Below the pieces are notes generated by a model. It did not search any database, was not told where the DNA came from, and was given only the letters and a program-made list of their open reading frames with translations. Below, piece by piece: positions 15,802 through 24,277 of a DNA stretch of 64,000 nt; position 1 is the first letter of the stretch, and each line of letters begins with the position of its first letter. This stretch comes from CALNYX01 sp942490925. GTDB lineage: Bacteria > Chlamydiota > Chlamydiia > Chlamydiales > JAAKFR01. The translations under genes and the position numbers were made by a program. The DNA lies in contig CALNYX010000017.1 in the NCBI GenBank assembly GCA_942490925.1, forward strand, positions 992,001 through 1,056,000, read 5' to 3'.

Positions 15802-16723
15802 TGATGCCAACGACTGCCCCTTGCTCCTCAACGGGCAGGACCATCACTGGATGCTTTTGATCTGACTCCATCAGTTTCACAGCATCCCAAGCAAGCTCAT
15901 CAACCTCAATTGATTTAGGCACCTTAGTCATCAAGTCGCCAAGGCGCTCATTCAGAATCTGATCACCCTTCTGCTGTAACCCTCTTCTTAGATCGCCATC
16001 AGTAAAAATTCCTTGTAGCTGCTTTAGCTCATTGACAACGAGCAGACAGCCACACCGCTTGTCACTAAATTCATTGAGTACATCGCCGAGGCGGTCTTCT
16101 GGCAAGCAAGTTGGTGTCTTGGAAAAATTGAGCATTAAATCTTTTACACGCACCGTTGCGCGTTTACCAATCCGTCCGCTCGGATGGTTTTTGGCATACT
16201 CTGCCAATGAAAATTTGCGCGCCTTCATCAAGCCAATTGTCAGGACATCCCCAAACAGCAGTTGGATTTCAGTCGAGGTTGTCGGGGCCAAATCGAAGGG
16301 ACAGAGTTCATTTTCACAAGGGAGCACGATCTCAAGATCGGCCCTTTTTGCTAACCGTGAGGTTGAATCAGAAGTGATTGCTACACTTGTTACTCCCTTA
16401 TTGCACAGAGCTGGAAGAAGCTCAAGCAGCTCTTCTGTCTCCCCACTCTTGCTGAAAATGAGCACGAAATCGTCTGGTCCAACCATTCCAAGATCTCCAT
16501 GCAGCGCATCAATTGGAGGCAAGAAAAAGGCTTTACTTCCCGTCGACATCATGGTAGCTGCAATTTTCTGAGCAATGAAACCACTTTTGCCAACACCCGA
16601 GAAAAAGACAACTCCCTTGCAAGCTTTGAGTTTTTCAAAAAGCGCTTCACACTTCTCATAATCGAGATGCGCAAAAAAATAATCCAAATGCTGATTCTGC
16701 TTTTCGAAAAGGGCACGTAACAT
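15767..16723 (-). CDS. kdsD: D-arabinose 5-phosphate isomerase KdsD/KpsF
   Basis: 318 residues. Converts ribulose 5-phosphate to arabinose 5-phosphate, first step of Kdo synthesis for lipopolysaccharide. An N-terminal SIS domain (SGVGKSGFIAQKIAATM, FSKSGETEELLE, TSTEIQLLFGD) is followed by two CBS domains (from ~residue 200; GIFTDGDLRRGL, GIIKMHDLIQAG). Ortholog of CT399. The short divergent region to icd carries a direct repeat (16726-16804). Confidence 0.94.
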   Translation of the reverse strand: MLRALFEKQNQHLDYFFAHLDYEKCEALFEKLKACKGVVFFSGVGKSGFIAQKIAATMMSTGSKAFFLPPIDALHGDLGMVGPDDFVLIFSKSGETEELLELLPALCNKGVTSVAITSDSTSRLAKRADLEIVLPCENELCPFDLAPTTSTEIQLLFGDVLTIGLMKARKFSLAEYAKNHPSGRIGKRATVRVKDLMLNFSKTPTCLPEDRLGDVLNEFSDKRCGCLLVVNELKQLQGIFTDGDLRRGLQQKGDQILNERLGDLMTKVPKSIEVDELAWDAVKLMESDQKHPVMVLPVEEQGAVVGIIKMHDLIQAGV

Positions 16724-16725
16724 AG

Positions 16726-16804
16726 CCGCATTGTAGTATGATTGATGCCATTTGTCAAAAATAAAGCCCCAAACTCAAGCTATCTAGCATAACCGCATTG
16801 TAGT
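16726..16804. repeat. 12-bp direct repeat in the kdsD-icd divergent region
   Basis: CCGCATTGTAGT occurs at 16726-16737 and again at 16793-16804, each preceded by TAG or TAA and followed by (T)AT. The 67-bp spacing is between 6 and 6.5 helical turns, so the copies are roughly, not exactly, in phase. A shared regulator binding both promoters is a possible explanation. Confidence 0.4.
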
Positions 16805-16852
16805 TATCATTTGCGCTTGAAGTCATTAAAAAATTCCTCTAGCCTTGTAGAC

Positions 16853-18259
16853 ATGAAAAAACATCCTATTACGATTGCATACGGCGATGGCATCGGCCCT
16901 GAAATCATGAAAGCAACTCTGCTTGTCATGGAAGCAGCTGGCGCGCAGCTCGATATTGAAGAGGCTGAAATTGGTGAAAAACTTTACCTCTCAGGCCATC
17001 CAACTGGAATAAAAGACTCTGCTTTTGAATCCCTTAGACGCACCAAAGTCTTTTTGAAAGCACCTATTACCACCCCGCAAGGTGGCGGCTTTAGAAGTCT
17101 CAATGTCACAGTGCGTACAGCCTTTGGTCTTTACGCTAATGTGCGCCCATGTATTTCCTATCATCCTTATGTGAGCACCAAACATCCCAATATGGATGTT
17201 GTGATCGTCCGCGAGAATGAAGAAGACCTCTATACAGGCATTGAGTATCGGCAAACCCCAGATGTTTGCCATGCGCTCAAGCTCATTTCACGTCCAGGTA
17301 GTGAGAAGATTATCCGTTATGCCTTTGAATATGCAAGACGTTATGGGCGGAAAAAAGTGACCTGTTTCACCAAAGATAACATCCTCAAAATGAGTGATGG
17401 GCTCTTTCACAAAATCTTCGATGAAATCGCCGCTGAATATTCAGATATTGAAAACGAACACTGGATCGTCGACATTGGCACAGCAAAAATCGCAGATACT
17501 CCTGAAGAATTTGATGTTGTTGTTCTGCCAAATCTCTATGGCGATATCATCTCAGATATCACAGCACAGATTACAGGTTCTATCGGGCTTGTCGGAACAG
17601 CAAATATCGGAGAGAAAGGAGCGATGTTTGAAGCGATCCATGGCTCTGCACCTAGACGTGCTGGAACAGATTCTGCCAATCCATCTGGCCTAATGCTTGC
17701 AGCGGTCCTCATGCTTGTGCATATTCAACAGCCTGAGGCTGCAGCGCGCATGCACAATGCGTGGCTCAAAACGATGGAAGATGGCGTGCATACCCAAGAT
17801 ATTTTCAAGAAAGGCGTGAGTCAACACTGTGTCGGAACCCAAGAGTTTGCCCAAGCAGTTGTCGACCGTATTGGCCAGATGCCATCGCAGCTAAAAAGCG
17901 TACACTATGAGCAGAAAGTCGAGCAGTGGAAACATCACGACTCCACCGCAACTTCTACAAAGAGAACGCTGGCTGGGGTCGATATTTCTCTCTACGCTCA
18001 TGAAGCTGTGGAAGCAATTGCCAAGAAGCTAGAGAAATGCTCTCTCCCCCTCACTATGATTGCAAATCGCGGCACAAAAGTATGGCCAGGTGGTCATCCA
18101 GAGACCTTCTGTGTCGATCAATGGCGTTGCCGCTTTGAGACCAAAGAGACAACCACCCATGCGATCATCCAGCTTTTGCAAGAAGTTGCAGATACGGGAC
18201 TTGATATCATCAAGACAGAAAACCTTTACCTCTTTGATGGCAAAAAAGGCTACTCCTAA
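16853..18259 (+). CDS. icd: isocitrate dehydrogenase (NADP+), long bacterial form
   Basis: 468 residues from ATG 16853. TCA-cycle enzyme making 2-oxoglutarate. Motifs: GDGIGPEI, the phosphate-site S-L-N-V-x-V-R, VRENEEDLYTG, YGDI-x-SD, and GSAPRRAG. A C-terminal extension of ~110 residues follows the catalytic core, as in the ~480-residue Rickettsia/Thermus type and unlike the 416-residue E. coli enzyme. Chlamydiaceae lack this step, so its presence indicates a more complete TCA cycle here. The stop overlaps the argR start by one base (TAATG). Confidence 0.94.
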   Translation: MKKHPITIAYGDGIGPEIMKATLLVMEAAGAQLDIEEAEIGEKLYLSGHPTGIKDSAFESLRRTKVFLKAPITTPQGGGFRSLNVTVRTAFGLYANVRPCISYHPYVSTKHPNMDVVIVRENEEDLYTGIEYRQTPDVCHALKLISRPGSEKIIRYAFEYARRYGRKKVTCFTKDNILKMSDGLFHKIFDEIAAEYSDIENEHWIVDIGTAKIADTPEEFDVVVLPNLYGDIISDITAQITGSIGLVGTANIGEKGAMFEAIHGSAPRRAGTDSANPSGLMLAAVLMLVHIQQPEAAARMHNAWLKTMEDGVHTQDIFKKGVSQHCVGTQEFAQAVVDRIGQMPSQLKSVHYEQKVEQWKHHDSTATSTKRTLAGVDISLYAHEAVEAIAKKLEKCSLPLTMIANRGTKVWPGGHPETFCVDQWRCRFETKETTTHAIIQLLQEVADTGLDIIKTENLYLFDGKKGYS

Positions 18260-18729
18260 TGCAACTAGTTGAAGATCTGAGATCTTTACTTCTCAGCCGG
18301 AAAGCAACTTCACAAGAAGATATCTGCGCCAAGCTTGAAAAGCTTGGTCATGACATCAATCAATCGAAAGTTTCGCGCCTCTTGCGAAAAGTAGGCGCTA
18401 TCAAGGTTATTAATAGCAAAGGAGTGACCGTCTACTCCCTTCCCAAAGAGCCTGGCCCGCCTTCGACAACAACAATCTTGCAAGATCTGATCACTGATAT
18501 CTCCTGCAATGAAGCGCTTATTGTGATCCTCACAAGTCCTGGATCCGCCTCGATGATTGCGCGCATTTTGGACCACCATGAGTTTTCAGTGAAAATTCTA
18601 GGAACCATTGCCGGCGATGACACCATTTTTGTAACACCAATCTCAATGCAGAAGACAAAAAAGTTGTTCGCCGAAATTAAAGCGTTGCTCTTCTCTTCTC
18701 ATAGAGAAAGAAGAAAAACAGAGGCGTAA
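18259..18729 (+). CDS. argR: arginine repressor ArgR
   Basis: 156 residues. Arginine-dependent regulator: an N-terminal winged helix (KATSQEDICAKLEKLG; SKVSRLLRKVGAIKV) and a C-terminal hexamerisation domain with the arginine-binding GTIAGDDTIFV. In Chlamydia ArgR controls uptake genes rather than biosynthesis. It overlaps the convergent amino acid transporter by 53 bases; candidate ARG boxes in front of that transporter (20040-20073) suggest it is the target. Confidence 0.93.
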   Translation: MQLVEDLRSLLLSRKATSQEDICAKLEKLGHDINQSKVSRLLRKVGAIKVINSKGVTVYSLPKEPGPPSTTTILQDLITDISCNEALIVILTSPGSASMIARILDHHEFSVKILGTIAGDDTIFVTPISMQKTKKLFAEIKALLFSSHRERRKTEA

Positions 18730-20026
18730 TCGCCAACACGTTGCCCATCCCAATCATGAATGTGTAGTGCAAGGCTCCTCCTACATCAACAGCCTCTGGT
18801 GCAAAAAAGCTGACAATGATGGTGGTGATACACCCAAATAGTCCTAGAGAAGAGATGAGCCACGTCTTTGAATCTTTGAAACCAAGTTGTATGTAGGCAC
18901 AAAACATGAGGATATACATCAACATATACAGCTCTGTACTCAATGCTGTGAGCAGCCAGTAAAAGGCGTTCACACTCGGCATCAACAGAAAGATCAGACA
19001 GAGCAACGTAACAAGCACTCCTTGCATCAGCAAGATATTTGCCGGCACACCTGCTCGATTTTTCTGAGCAAAAAACGGAGGCAAAAACTTGTTCTCAGCA
19101 GCATGCAATAAACCTTTTGCAGGAGAAATCAACCAGTTAATCATTGTTCCAATCGAACCTACTGCAATCATGAAAGCAAGTATTGGAGCTAAAAACTGGA
19201 GGTGAAATGCTTCGAAGAAGAGATTGAAAACCTGCATCACACCAGAGACAAGTTGAATCTCATCAGTCGGCACAACACTTGCAATTGCAAGAGAGCCAAG
19301 CACCATTGAGACAAAGATAAAAAGTGTGGCAATCAAAATTGCTTTTGGAAACTTTTTCTTAGGCTGATCCATCTCATTGATATGAACACCAGAAAGCTCG
19401 ATACCCAAAAACGAAGCCATAATGGCAACAAGTGCAATCCAATTGCCTGAGTGAGAAAAGGACGGGACCCAGTCACTCACACGATTCAATTGAATTTGAC
19501 AAGGATTACCAGACAAGACCCAAATGAGTCCCAGCACAATCAAGATTAACATCGGAATCATGATCCCAATTACAGCAAACAAATTATTGAGAAGCGCCGA
19601 GATATGCATCCCTTTCAAATTGACAAATGTCAGTCCCCAAAAGATCGATAGGATGCATGTAATGAGATAGACCTTGTTTTGGGCTAATTCGGGATTAATG
19701 AGGTAGGTCAAGGTTCCCGCAATAAAGGCGAGCATTGTGGGATACCAGATCATCGTGTTGATCCACTGTAGCCAAATTGCGCTCATCCCCCACTTTTTTC
19801 CAAAGGCGGCATCGACCCAGTGGTAAATTCCCCCTTTATCAGGATAGAGGGCTGAAAGCTTAGCTGCAGCAAAAGCTGTTGGGATCAGAAAGACAGCTGC
19901 CGAAAGAATAAAGAAAAAGAGCATTGAGCTCCCAAATAGGGCAGCAGCTGGCAGGTTTCTGATGTTGTCAATCGAGGCAATAATCAGAAAGACAACAGAT
20001 AAGAGTGAAATTTTTTTTACGTTCAT
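18677..20026 (-). CDS. APC-family amino acid antiporter/permease
   Basis: 449 residues from ATG 20026 (a GTG precedes it). Twelve or so hydrophobic helices; N-terminal IIASIDNIRNLPAAALFG and YPDKGGIYHWVDAAFGKKWG are typical of the glutamate:GABA/arginine:agmatine antiporter branch of APC proteins (GadC, AaxC, YjeM). Chlamydial AaxC exchanges arginine for agmatine, and adjacency to argR plus upstream ARG-box-like sites fits an arginine-linked substrate. No aaxA/aaxB neighbours are present, so the exact substrate is open. Confidence 0.85.
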   Translation of the reverse strand: MNVKKISLLSVVFLIIASIDNIRNLPAAALFGSSMLFFFILSAAVFLIPTAFAAAKLSALYPDKGGIYHWVDAAFGKKWGMSAIWLQWINTMIWYPTMLAFIAGTLTYLINPELAQNKVYLITCILSIFWGLTFVNLKGMHISALLNNLFAVIGIMIPMLILIVLGLIWVLSGNPCQIQLNRVSDWVPSFSHSGNWIALVAIMASFLGIELSGVHINEMDQPKKKFPKAILIATLFIFVSMVLGSLAIASVVPTDEIQLVSGVMQVFNLFFEAFHLQFLAPILAFMIAVGSIGTMINWLISPAKGLLHAAENKFLPPFFAQKNRAGVPANILLMQGVLVTLLCLIFLLMPSVNAFYWLLTALSTELYMLMYILMFCAYIQLGFKDSKTWLISSLGLFGCITTIIVSFFAPEAVDVGGALHYTFMIGMGNVLAITPLFFFFLYEKRRATL

Positions 20027-20039
20027 CACAACACTAAAT

Positions 20040-20073
20040 TGAATATTTAGTCATAGTATTGCATATTCACGCA
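20040..20073 (-). promoter_or_regulatory. candidate tandem ARG boxes (ArgR operator)
   Basis: TGAATATTTAGTCA at 20040-20053 matches the ARG-box core (TGAAT, four A/T, ATTCA) with one mismatch; TGCATATTCACGCA at 20060-20073 matches less well. The centres are 20 bp apart, close to the 20-21 bp spacing of paired ARG boxes in other bacteria. They lie 14-47 bp upstream of the transporter ATG, where a repressor would block transcription. Confidence 0.55.
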
Positions 20074-20123
20074 TTGTATTCCACTAAATATCGCTAATTC
20101 AGCTTAAGTTTTTTTTGAAGGCA

Positions 20124-21281
20124 TTAGGAAACGTTTTCGATATTGTGGCGGAAGGCTGAGAGAAACTCACAGACATAGACACCATCAACAACACGGTGGT
20201 CAAAGGTGAGCGAGATGTAAACCATCTGTCTCACTGCCATGGAATCATCTTCACGGACAACTACTCGCTTTTGCACGGCGCCAATGCCAATAATCGCAAC
20301 CTCAGGGAAACGGATGATTGGAACACCAATCAAGGTGCCTGTCATGCCAAAGTTTGTCAGTGTAATCGTTCCCTCTTTCACGTCATCGGGCTCTAGCTTA
20401 TTTGAACGGGCTTTCACAGCCAGTTCTGCAACTGCTTTGGCAATGCTAACAAGGTTGCGCTCTTGGCAATTTTTGATGACAGGAACCATCAAGCCTTTCT
20501 CAACATTCACTGCGATGCCCAAGTTGATGTACCGTTTCATCACGATGGTTTCATTTTCCAGTGAAGCATTGAGAAGTGGAAACTGTTGCAGTGCTTTGGT
20601 CAACGCTTGGACTATAAAGCTGGTAATTGAAAGTTTAACGCCATGTGTCTGCAAAAAGCGCTCTTTTTGTTTCACAATCAATTGCATTGCTTCAGTGACA
20701 TCGAACTCGGTAACAAATGAGGCGTGCGGCGCTTCATAAAACGAGCGGACCATGTTGTTTGCAATCGCTTTGCGCATACTACTCATTTCAACGCGCTCTT
20801 CAAGCTTTCCTGATTTAGCAAGAGGACAAGGCTTTTTCTCTTTTTTGGCAAAGTGCTCAATATCTTTCTTGGTGATCCGTCCACCCTCTCCTGAGCCTTT
20901 GATCTTTTGAAGGGCGTCCATCTCGATTCCCTCACTACGTGCTAGACGAAGCACAGCAGGAGAAAGCGTTACATTTTCGCTTGCTTCGGGGGTATGCTGA
21001 GGCTTTACTGGCTCGACTGCTGCGGGTTCATGATCAACTGAAGCATCTGTCGCAATCAGCGCAAGTGGAGCTCCTACTTCAACCTCTTGATCGACTTCAA
21101 CAAGTATTTCTTTCAATACGCCTGCAACAGGTGAAGGAATCTCTGAATTCACTTTGTCAGTAGAAACCTCTAAGAGGGCTTCATCAAGAGCGACTGGATC
21201 ACCCACCTTTTTCAACCACTGCACAACAGTTGCCCCAACGATGCTCTCCCCTAGCTTTGGCAATGTAACGCGTGTTGTCAT
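20124..21281 (-). CDS. dihydrolipoamide acyltransferase, E2 of a 2-oxoacid dehydrogenase complex
   Basis: 385 residues. Core subunit carrying acyl groups on lipoyl-lysine. N-terminal lipoyl domain with the modified Lys in STDKVNSE (~residue 43); peripheral subunit-binding domain at ~105-145 (SPAVLRLARSEGI, GRITKKDIE); catalytic domain with the active-site His in DHRVVDG. Ortholog of CT400. No E1 or E3 gene is adjacent, so whether it serves pyruvate, 2-oxoglutarate or branched-chain oxoacids is not shown. Last gene of gmhA-lpxK-gltT-E2; its ATG overlaps the gltT stop. Confidence 0.93.
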   Translation of the reverse strand: MTTRVTLPKLGESIVGATVVQWLKKVGDPVALDEALLEVSTDKVNSEIPSPVAGVLKEILVEVDQEVEVGAPLALIATDASVDHEPAAVEPVKPQHTPEASENVTLSPAVLRLARSEGIEMDALQKIKGSGEGGRITKKDIEHFAKKEKKPCPLAKSGKLEERVEMSSMRKAIANNMVRSFYEAPHASFVTEFDVTEAMQLIVKQKERFLQTHGVKLSITSFIVQALTKALQQFPLLNASLENETIVMKRYINLGIAVNVEKGLMVPVIKNCQERNLVSIAKAVAELAVKARSNKLEPDDVKEGTITLTNFGMTGTLIGVPIIRFPEVAIIGIGAVQKRVVVREDDSMAVRQMVYISLTFDHRVVDGVYVCEFLSAFRHNIENVS

Positions 21282-22531
21282 ACAGGTTTCTCCTTAGCTG
21301 TTAAGCTGGTTTCATAACTGATATATTCTCCACTATTGTACCGTTTTTCGTCTAGTCCACCTTCGCTTTTAGCGACATAGACAGCAACAACCGCATCTCC
21401 AAGAATATTGACTGGAGTTCCAATAATATCACGCAAACGGTCAATCCCAGCTACAATGGCAATCCCCTCAAGAGGAAGCCCAACTGAGCCAAGCACAATG
21501 GAGAGGGTAACAAGCGCTCCTCCTGGAATCCCTGCGCAACCAATCGCAGAAAGGGTCGCCGTGACAACGATTAGAAGCAGGCTATCTAACCCAAGTTCAA
21601 TGCCATAGGCTTGCGCAATAAAGACCGCAGCAATCCCCTGAAAAATTGCAGTTCCATTCATATTCACAGTAGAGCCGATAGGCAATACGAAGCTGGCAAT
21701 ACTTTTTGACACCCCTAAATTTTCCTCAACACAGTGAAGAGTTGCAGGAAGTGTTGCGGAGCTGCTTGTTGTGGAAGCGGCAAGTGTAATGGCGTCAGTC
21801 ATCCCTTTGAAAAAGGGCATGACAGGTACTTTTGTCATGAAGACCAAAATACCCCCGAAAACAAGAACAAGGTGTACAGTGCAAGCGAGATAATGAGCTG
21901 CTACAAGTTTAAGCAATTGGAGGAGTACTCCAAAGCCGAGTGTTCCTGAAACCCAGGCCATGATGGCAAAAATCCCATAAGGGGCTAAGTTCATGATCAT
22001 CCCAGTGATCCGGAACATCACTTCAGAAAGTGAATCAATCAGCTTGCCAAGGGGCTTTCCTTTTTCTCCTGCAAAGTTAATTCCAAGTCCCAGGAAAATA
22101 GAAAAGGCAATGACTTGTAAAATGTTACCATTGGCTAGAGCGCCAAGGGGGTTGGAGGGTACGAGATTAAGAAAGATGCTCAGCATATGTGGTGTCTCAT
22201 CAATGGTGAGCACCAGATCTTCATGAGCAAGTCCTATTCCCCTTCCAGGATTAAACAATTTAGCTGCAAGCAGACCAAAGACAAGCGCAAGAGCTGTTGT
22301 CCCCAAGTAGAGGAGCAAGGTCTTGATCCCAACGCGCCCAAGTTTACGCACATCGTTGATGGAAGTGACTCCCGATGTCATCGAAGAAAAAACTAGCAAG
22401 ACCACAACCATATTGAGAAGGCTGAGGAAGATGGTTCCAACAGGCTTAAGATATTGCGCTTTTTGACCAAGCACAATTCCTATGACTGTTCCAAGAACCA
22501 GTCCAAGCAACATTTTTTTCCAGAGCTTCAT
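21278..22531 (-). CDS. gltT: sodium/proton:glutamate-aspartate symporter
   Basis: 417 residues. DAACS-family carrier importing glutamate, aspartate or C4-dicarboxylates. The family signatures are present: the Ser-rich re-entrant loop TLAASTTSSSATLP, the NMNGT motif in GSTVNMNGTAIFQG, the GIPGGA loop, and the closing DRLRDIIGTPVNILGDA. Ortholog of CT401. Both ends overlap neighbours by 4 bases (ATGA), so it is coupled to lpxK and the E2 gene. Confidence 0.94.
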   Translation of the reverse strand: MKLWKKMLLGLVLGTVIGIVLGQKAQYLKPVGTIFLSLLNMVVVLLVFSSMTSGVTSINDVRKLGRVGIKTLLLYLGTTALALVFGLLAAKLFNPGRGIGLAHEDLVLTIDETPHMLSIFLNLVPSNPLGALANGNILQVIAFSIFLGLGINFAGEKGKPLGKLIDSLSEVMFRITGMIMNLAPYGIFAIMAWVSGTLGFGVLLQLLKLVAAHYLACTVHLVLVFGGILVFMTKVPVMPFFKGMTDAITLAASTTSSSATLPATLHCVEENLGVSKSIASFVLPIGSTVNMNGTAIFQGIAAVFIAQAYGIELGLDSLLLIVVTATLSAIGCAGIPGGALVTLSIVLGSVGLPLEGIAIVAGIDRLRDIIGTPVNILGDAVVAVYVAKSEGGLDEKRYNSGEYISYETSLTAKEKPV

Positions 22532-23553
22532 AAACGCACCATTTTTTCCATTTCAGTTTTCCAAGCTTCCTGGTTTCTCACGATCTTCAATTCACTTTTA
22601 ACCCAACCAATAGGAAGCAGACACTGTATGTCTGCAGGAAGTTTTACTTTATCTTTTTCTGTACACAGTAGCCTTTGGGCTCCTTTTGCTTTCGCCCGTT
22701 TTGCAAGAGCGATGATTTCCTCTAGTTGAAGCGGATCATGATCCGCAAAAAAGTGTGAGTCTACCACATTACACCCCATTTCTGTTACTGTTTTTACAAA
22801 CCGATGGGGATTACCAATCCCACAGAAAAGCCCTACCTTCTCTGTAAAAGAAAGTTTTTCTCCTGATAATGAGTAGGTTCCAGCAGGCCTAATTTCCATT
22901 TCCACAACTGGGATAGAGTCAATATTCCCTTGAAATGGTCCAATTGAAATGATCATATCTGCTGAGTAAAGACGCTTAGGATCGTCACGCAACGGGCCGC
23001 AAGGTAGGTAGTGTCCTCCACCAAAAGGGTTTTGGCCATCCACTACGACAATCTCTCTATCACGCTTCACTTGGCGATGCTGCATCCCATCATCTAAAAG
23101 TAGAAGCTCTGCTCCTTTTTCGAATGCAATTTGGGCAGAGTCGACACGTTTTTTTCCAGCAATCACAATCGCATCTGGTAGACGCGATGCAAGTAGCCAA
23201 GGCTCGTCACCACACTCTTTTGCAGACATGTGACTGACATCCACTTGTTTCGATTCAGCAAGCTGACCGCGATATCCACGCGCCAAAATCGCAACGCGCT
23301 TTTTTTTCATCAGTTCTTGAGCAAGCACGAGCGCCACTTGTGTTTTACCCGTGCCACCACAAACCAAGTTGCCGATACTAATGACTGGTAAAGGGAGTTG
23401 TTTTTGCTCTAATAGCCCCATTTCATAAAGGAGATGACGCCCTTTAATAGCTGTCTTAAAGAGGTAGCTGGGCAAAGTCGCTGCAAAACGATAACTCGTT
23501 GCAGCCATACCCTGCTCTTGATCAAAGAGCACACTCTCTATCCAGCGCCGCAT
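22528..23553 (-). CDS. lpxK: tetraacyldisaccharide 4'-kinase
   Basis: 341 residues. Inner-membrane kinase adding the 4'-phosphate to lipid A precursor. N-terminal amphipathic/membrane helix, then ISIGNLVCGGTGKT (Walker A), ARGYRG, CGDEPWLLA, and LLLDDGMQHR-x-(V/L). Ortholog of CT402. It overlaps gmhA by one base (TAATG) and gltT by four. Confidence 0.94.
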   Translation of the reverse strand: MRRWIESVLFDQEQGMAATSYRFAATLPSYLFKTAIKGRHLLYEMGLLEQKQLPLPVISIGNLVCGGTGKTQVALVLAQELMKKKRVAILARGYRGQLAESKQVDVSHMSAKECGDEPWLLASRLPDAIVIAGKKRVDSAQIAFEKGAELLLLDDGMQHRQVKRDREIVVVDGQNPFGGGHYLPCGPLRDDPKRLYSADMIISIGPFQGNIDSIPVVEMEIRPAGTYSLSGEKLSFTEKVGLFCGIGNPHRFVKTVTEMGCNVVDSHFFADHDPLQLEEIIALAKRAKAKGAQRLLCTEKDKVKLPADIQCLLPIGWVKSELKIVRNQEAWKTEMEKMVRL

Positions 23554-24161
23554 TAGTTGGACACCGTTGAGAGCATCTCCTCAAGCAAATCACTGCTTTC
23601 AAATAGATGATACTCAACCATTTCAATGATAATGTGAATGGCTGTCATATGCGCTTCTTGAACGCGGTCAGAGGTTGAAAATCCATTGATTAAAAGTTCA
23701 TGATCAGCAATGCCCTTTAATCTCCCGCCTCCTTTTCCTAGAAAAGCAATGGTCTTTAACCCAAAGTCTTTAGCTCTCTTAAAGGCGCGTACAAGATTTT
23801 CTGAATTACCACTTGTTGTCAAACCGATGAAGATATCTCCCTCTTTTCCAAGAGCTTCTACTCCTCTAGAAAAAACTTGGTCAAACCCCGCATCGTTCCC
23901 AACACAAGTGAGATGCCCTGGATCATTGAAGACGATTGCCGGCAGAGCGCGTCTTTTCTTTCGAAAATAGCCTGTCAACTCCTCTGCAAAATGCGCAGCA
24001 TCGCAAAGACTTCCTCCATTGCCGGCAATCAGAAGTTTATTCCCATTAGCAAAACAACGCGCAATTTCTTCGGCACTCTTTTCAATAAATGGCAGCGCTT
24101 TTTTCAAACTTGCAACTGCATCGACTCCATCATCAATCGCTTGTAAAATTTTTTCTTGCAT
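23553..24161 (-). CDS. gmhA: sedoheptulose 7-phosphate isomerase (phosphoheptose isomerase)
   Basis: 202 residues from ATG 24161, with AGG 7 bases before it. First enzyme of the ADP/GDP-heptose pathway. SIS fold with LLIAGNGGSLCDAAHFAEELTG, the conserved D in NDPG, GLTTSGNSENLVRA, and EAHMTAIHIIIEMVE with the Zn-type H/E residues near the end. Unexpected, because Chlamydiaceae LPS has Kdo but no heptose. Sharing an operon with lpxK ties it to envelope synthesis; DiaA-like SIS proteins are the main alternative. Confidence 0.85.
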   Translation of the reverse strand: MQEKILQAIDDGVDAVASLKKALPFIEKSAEEIARCFANGNKLLIAGNGGSLCDAAHFAEELTGYFRKKRRALPAIVFNDPGHLTCVGNDAGFDQVFSRGVEALGKEGDIFIGLTTSGNSENLVRAFKRAKDFGLKTIAFLGKGGGRLKGIADHELLINGFSTSDRVQEAHMTAIHIIIEMVEYHLFESSDLLEEMLSTVSN

Positions 24162-24277
24162 CTGAAACCTAAAGGTAAAATTAAAGCGGAGCATTACGCA
24201 ACAGAGATAAAAATGCAAGTTGCACAAAATCACTTACAGGCATAAAATAACCTTTTCTTTTTGATTATGAGTAACAT

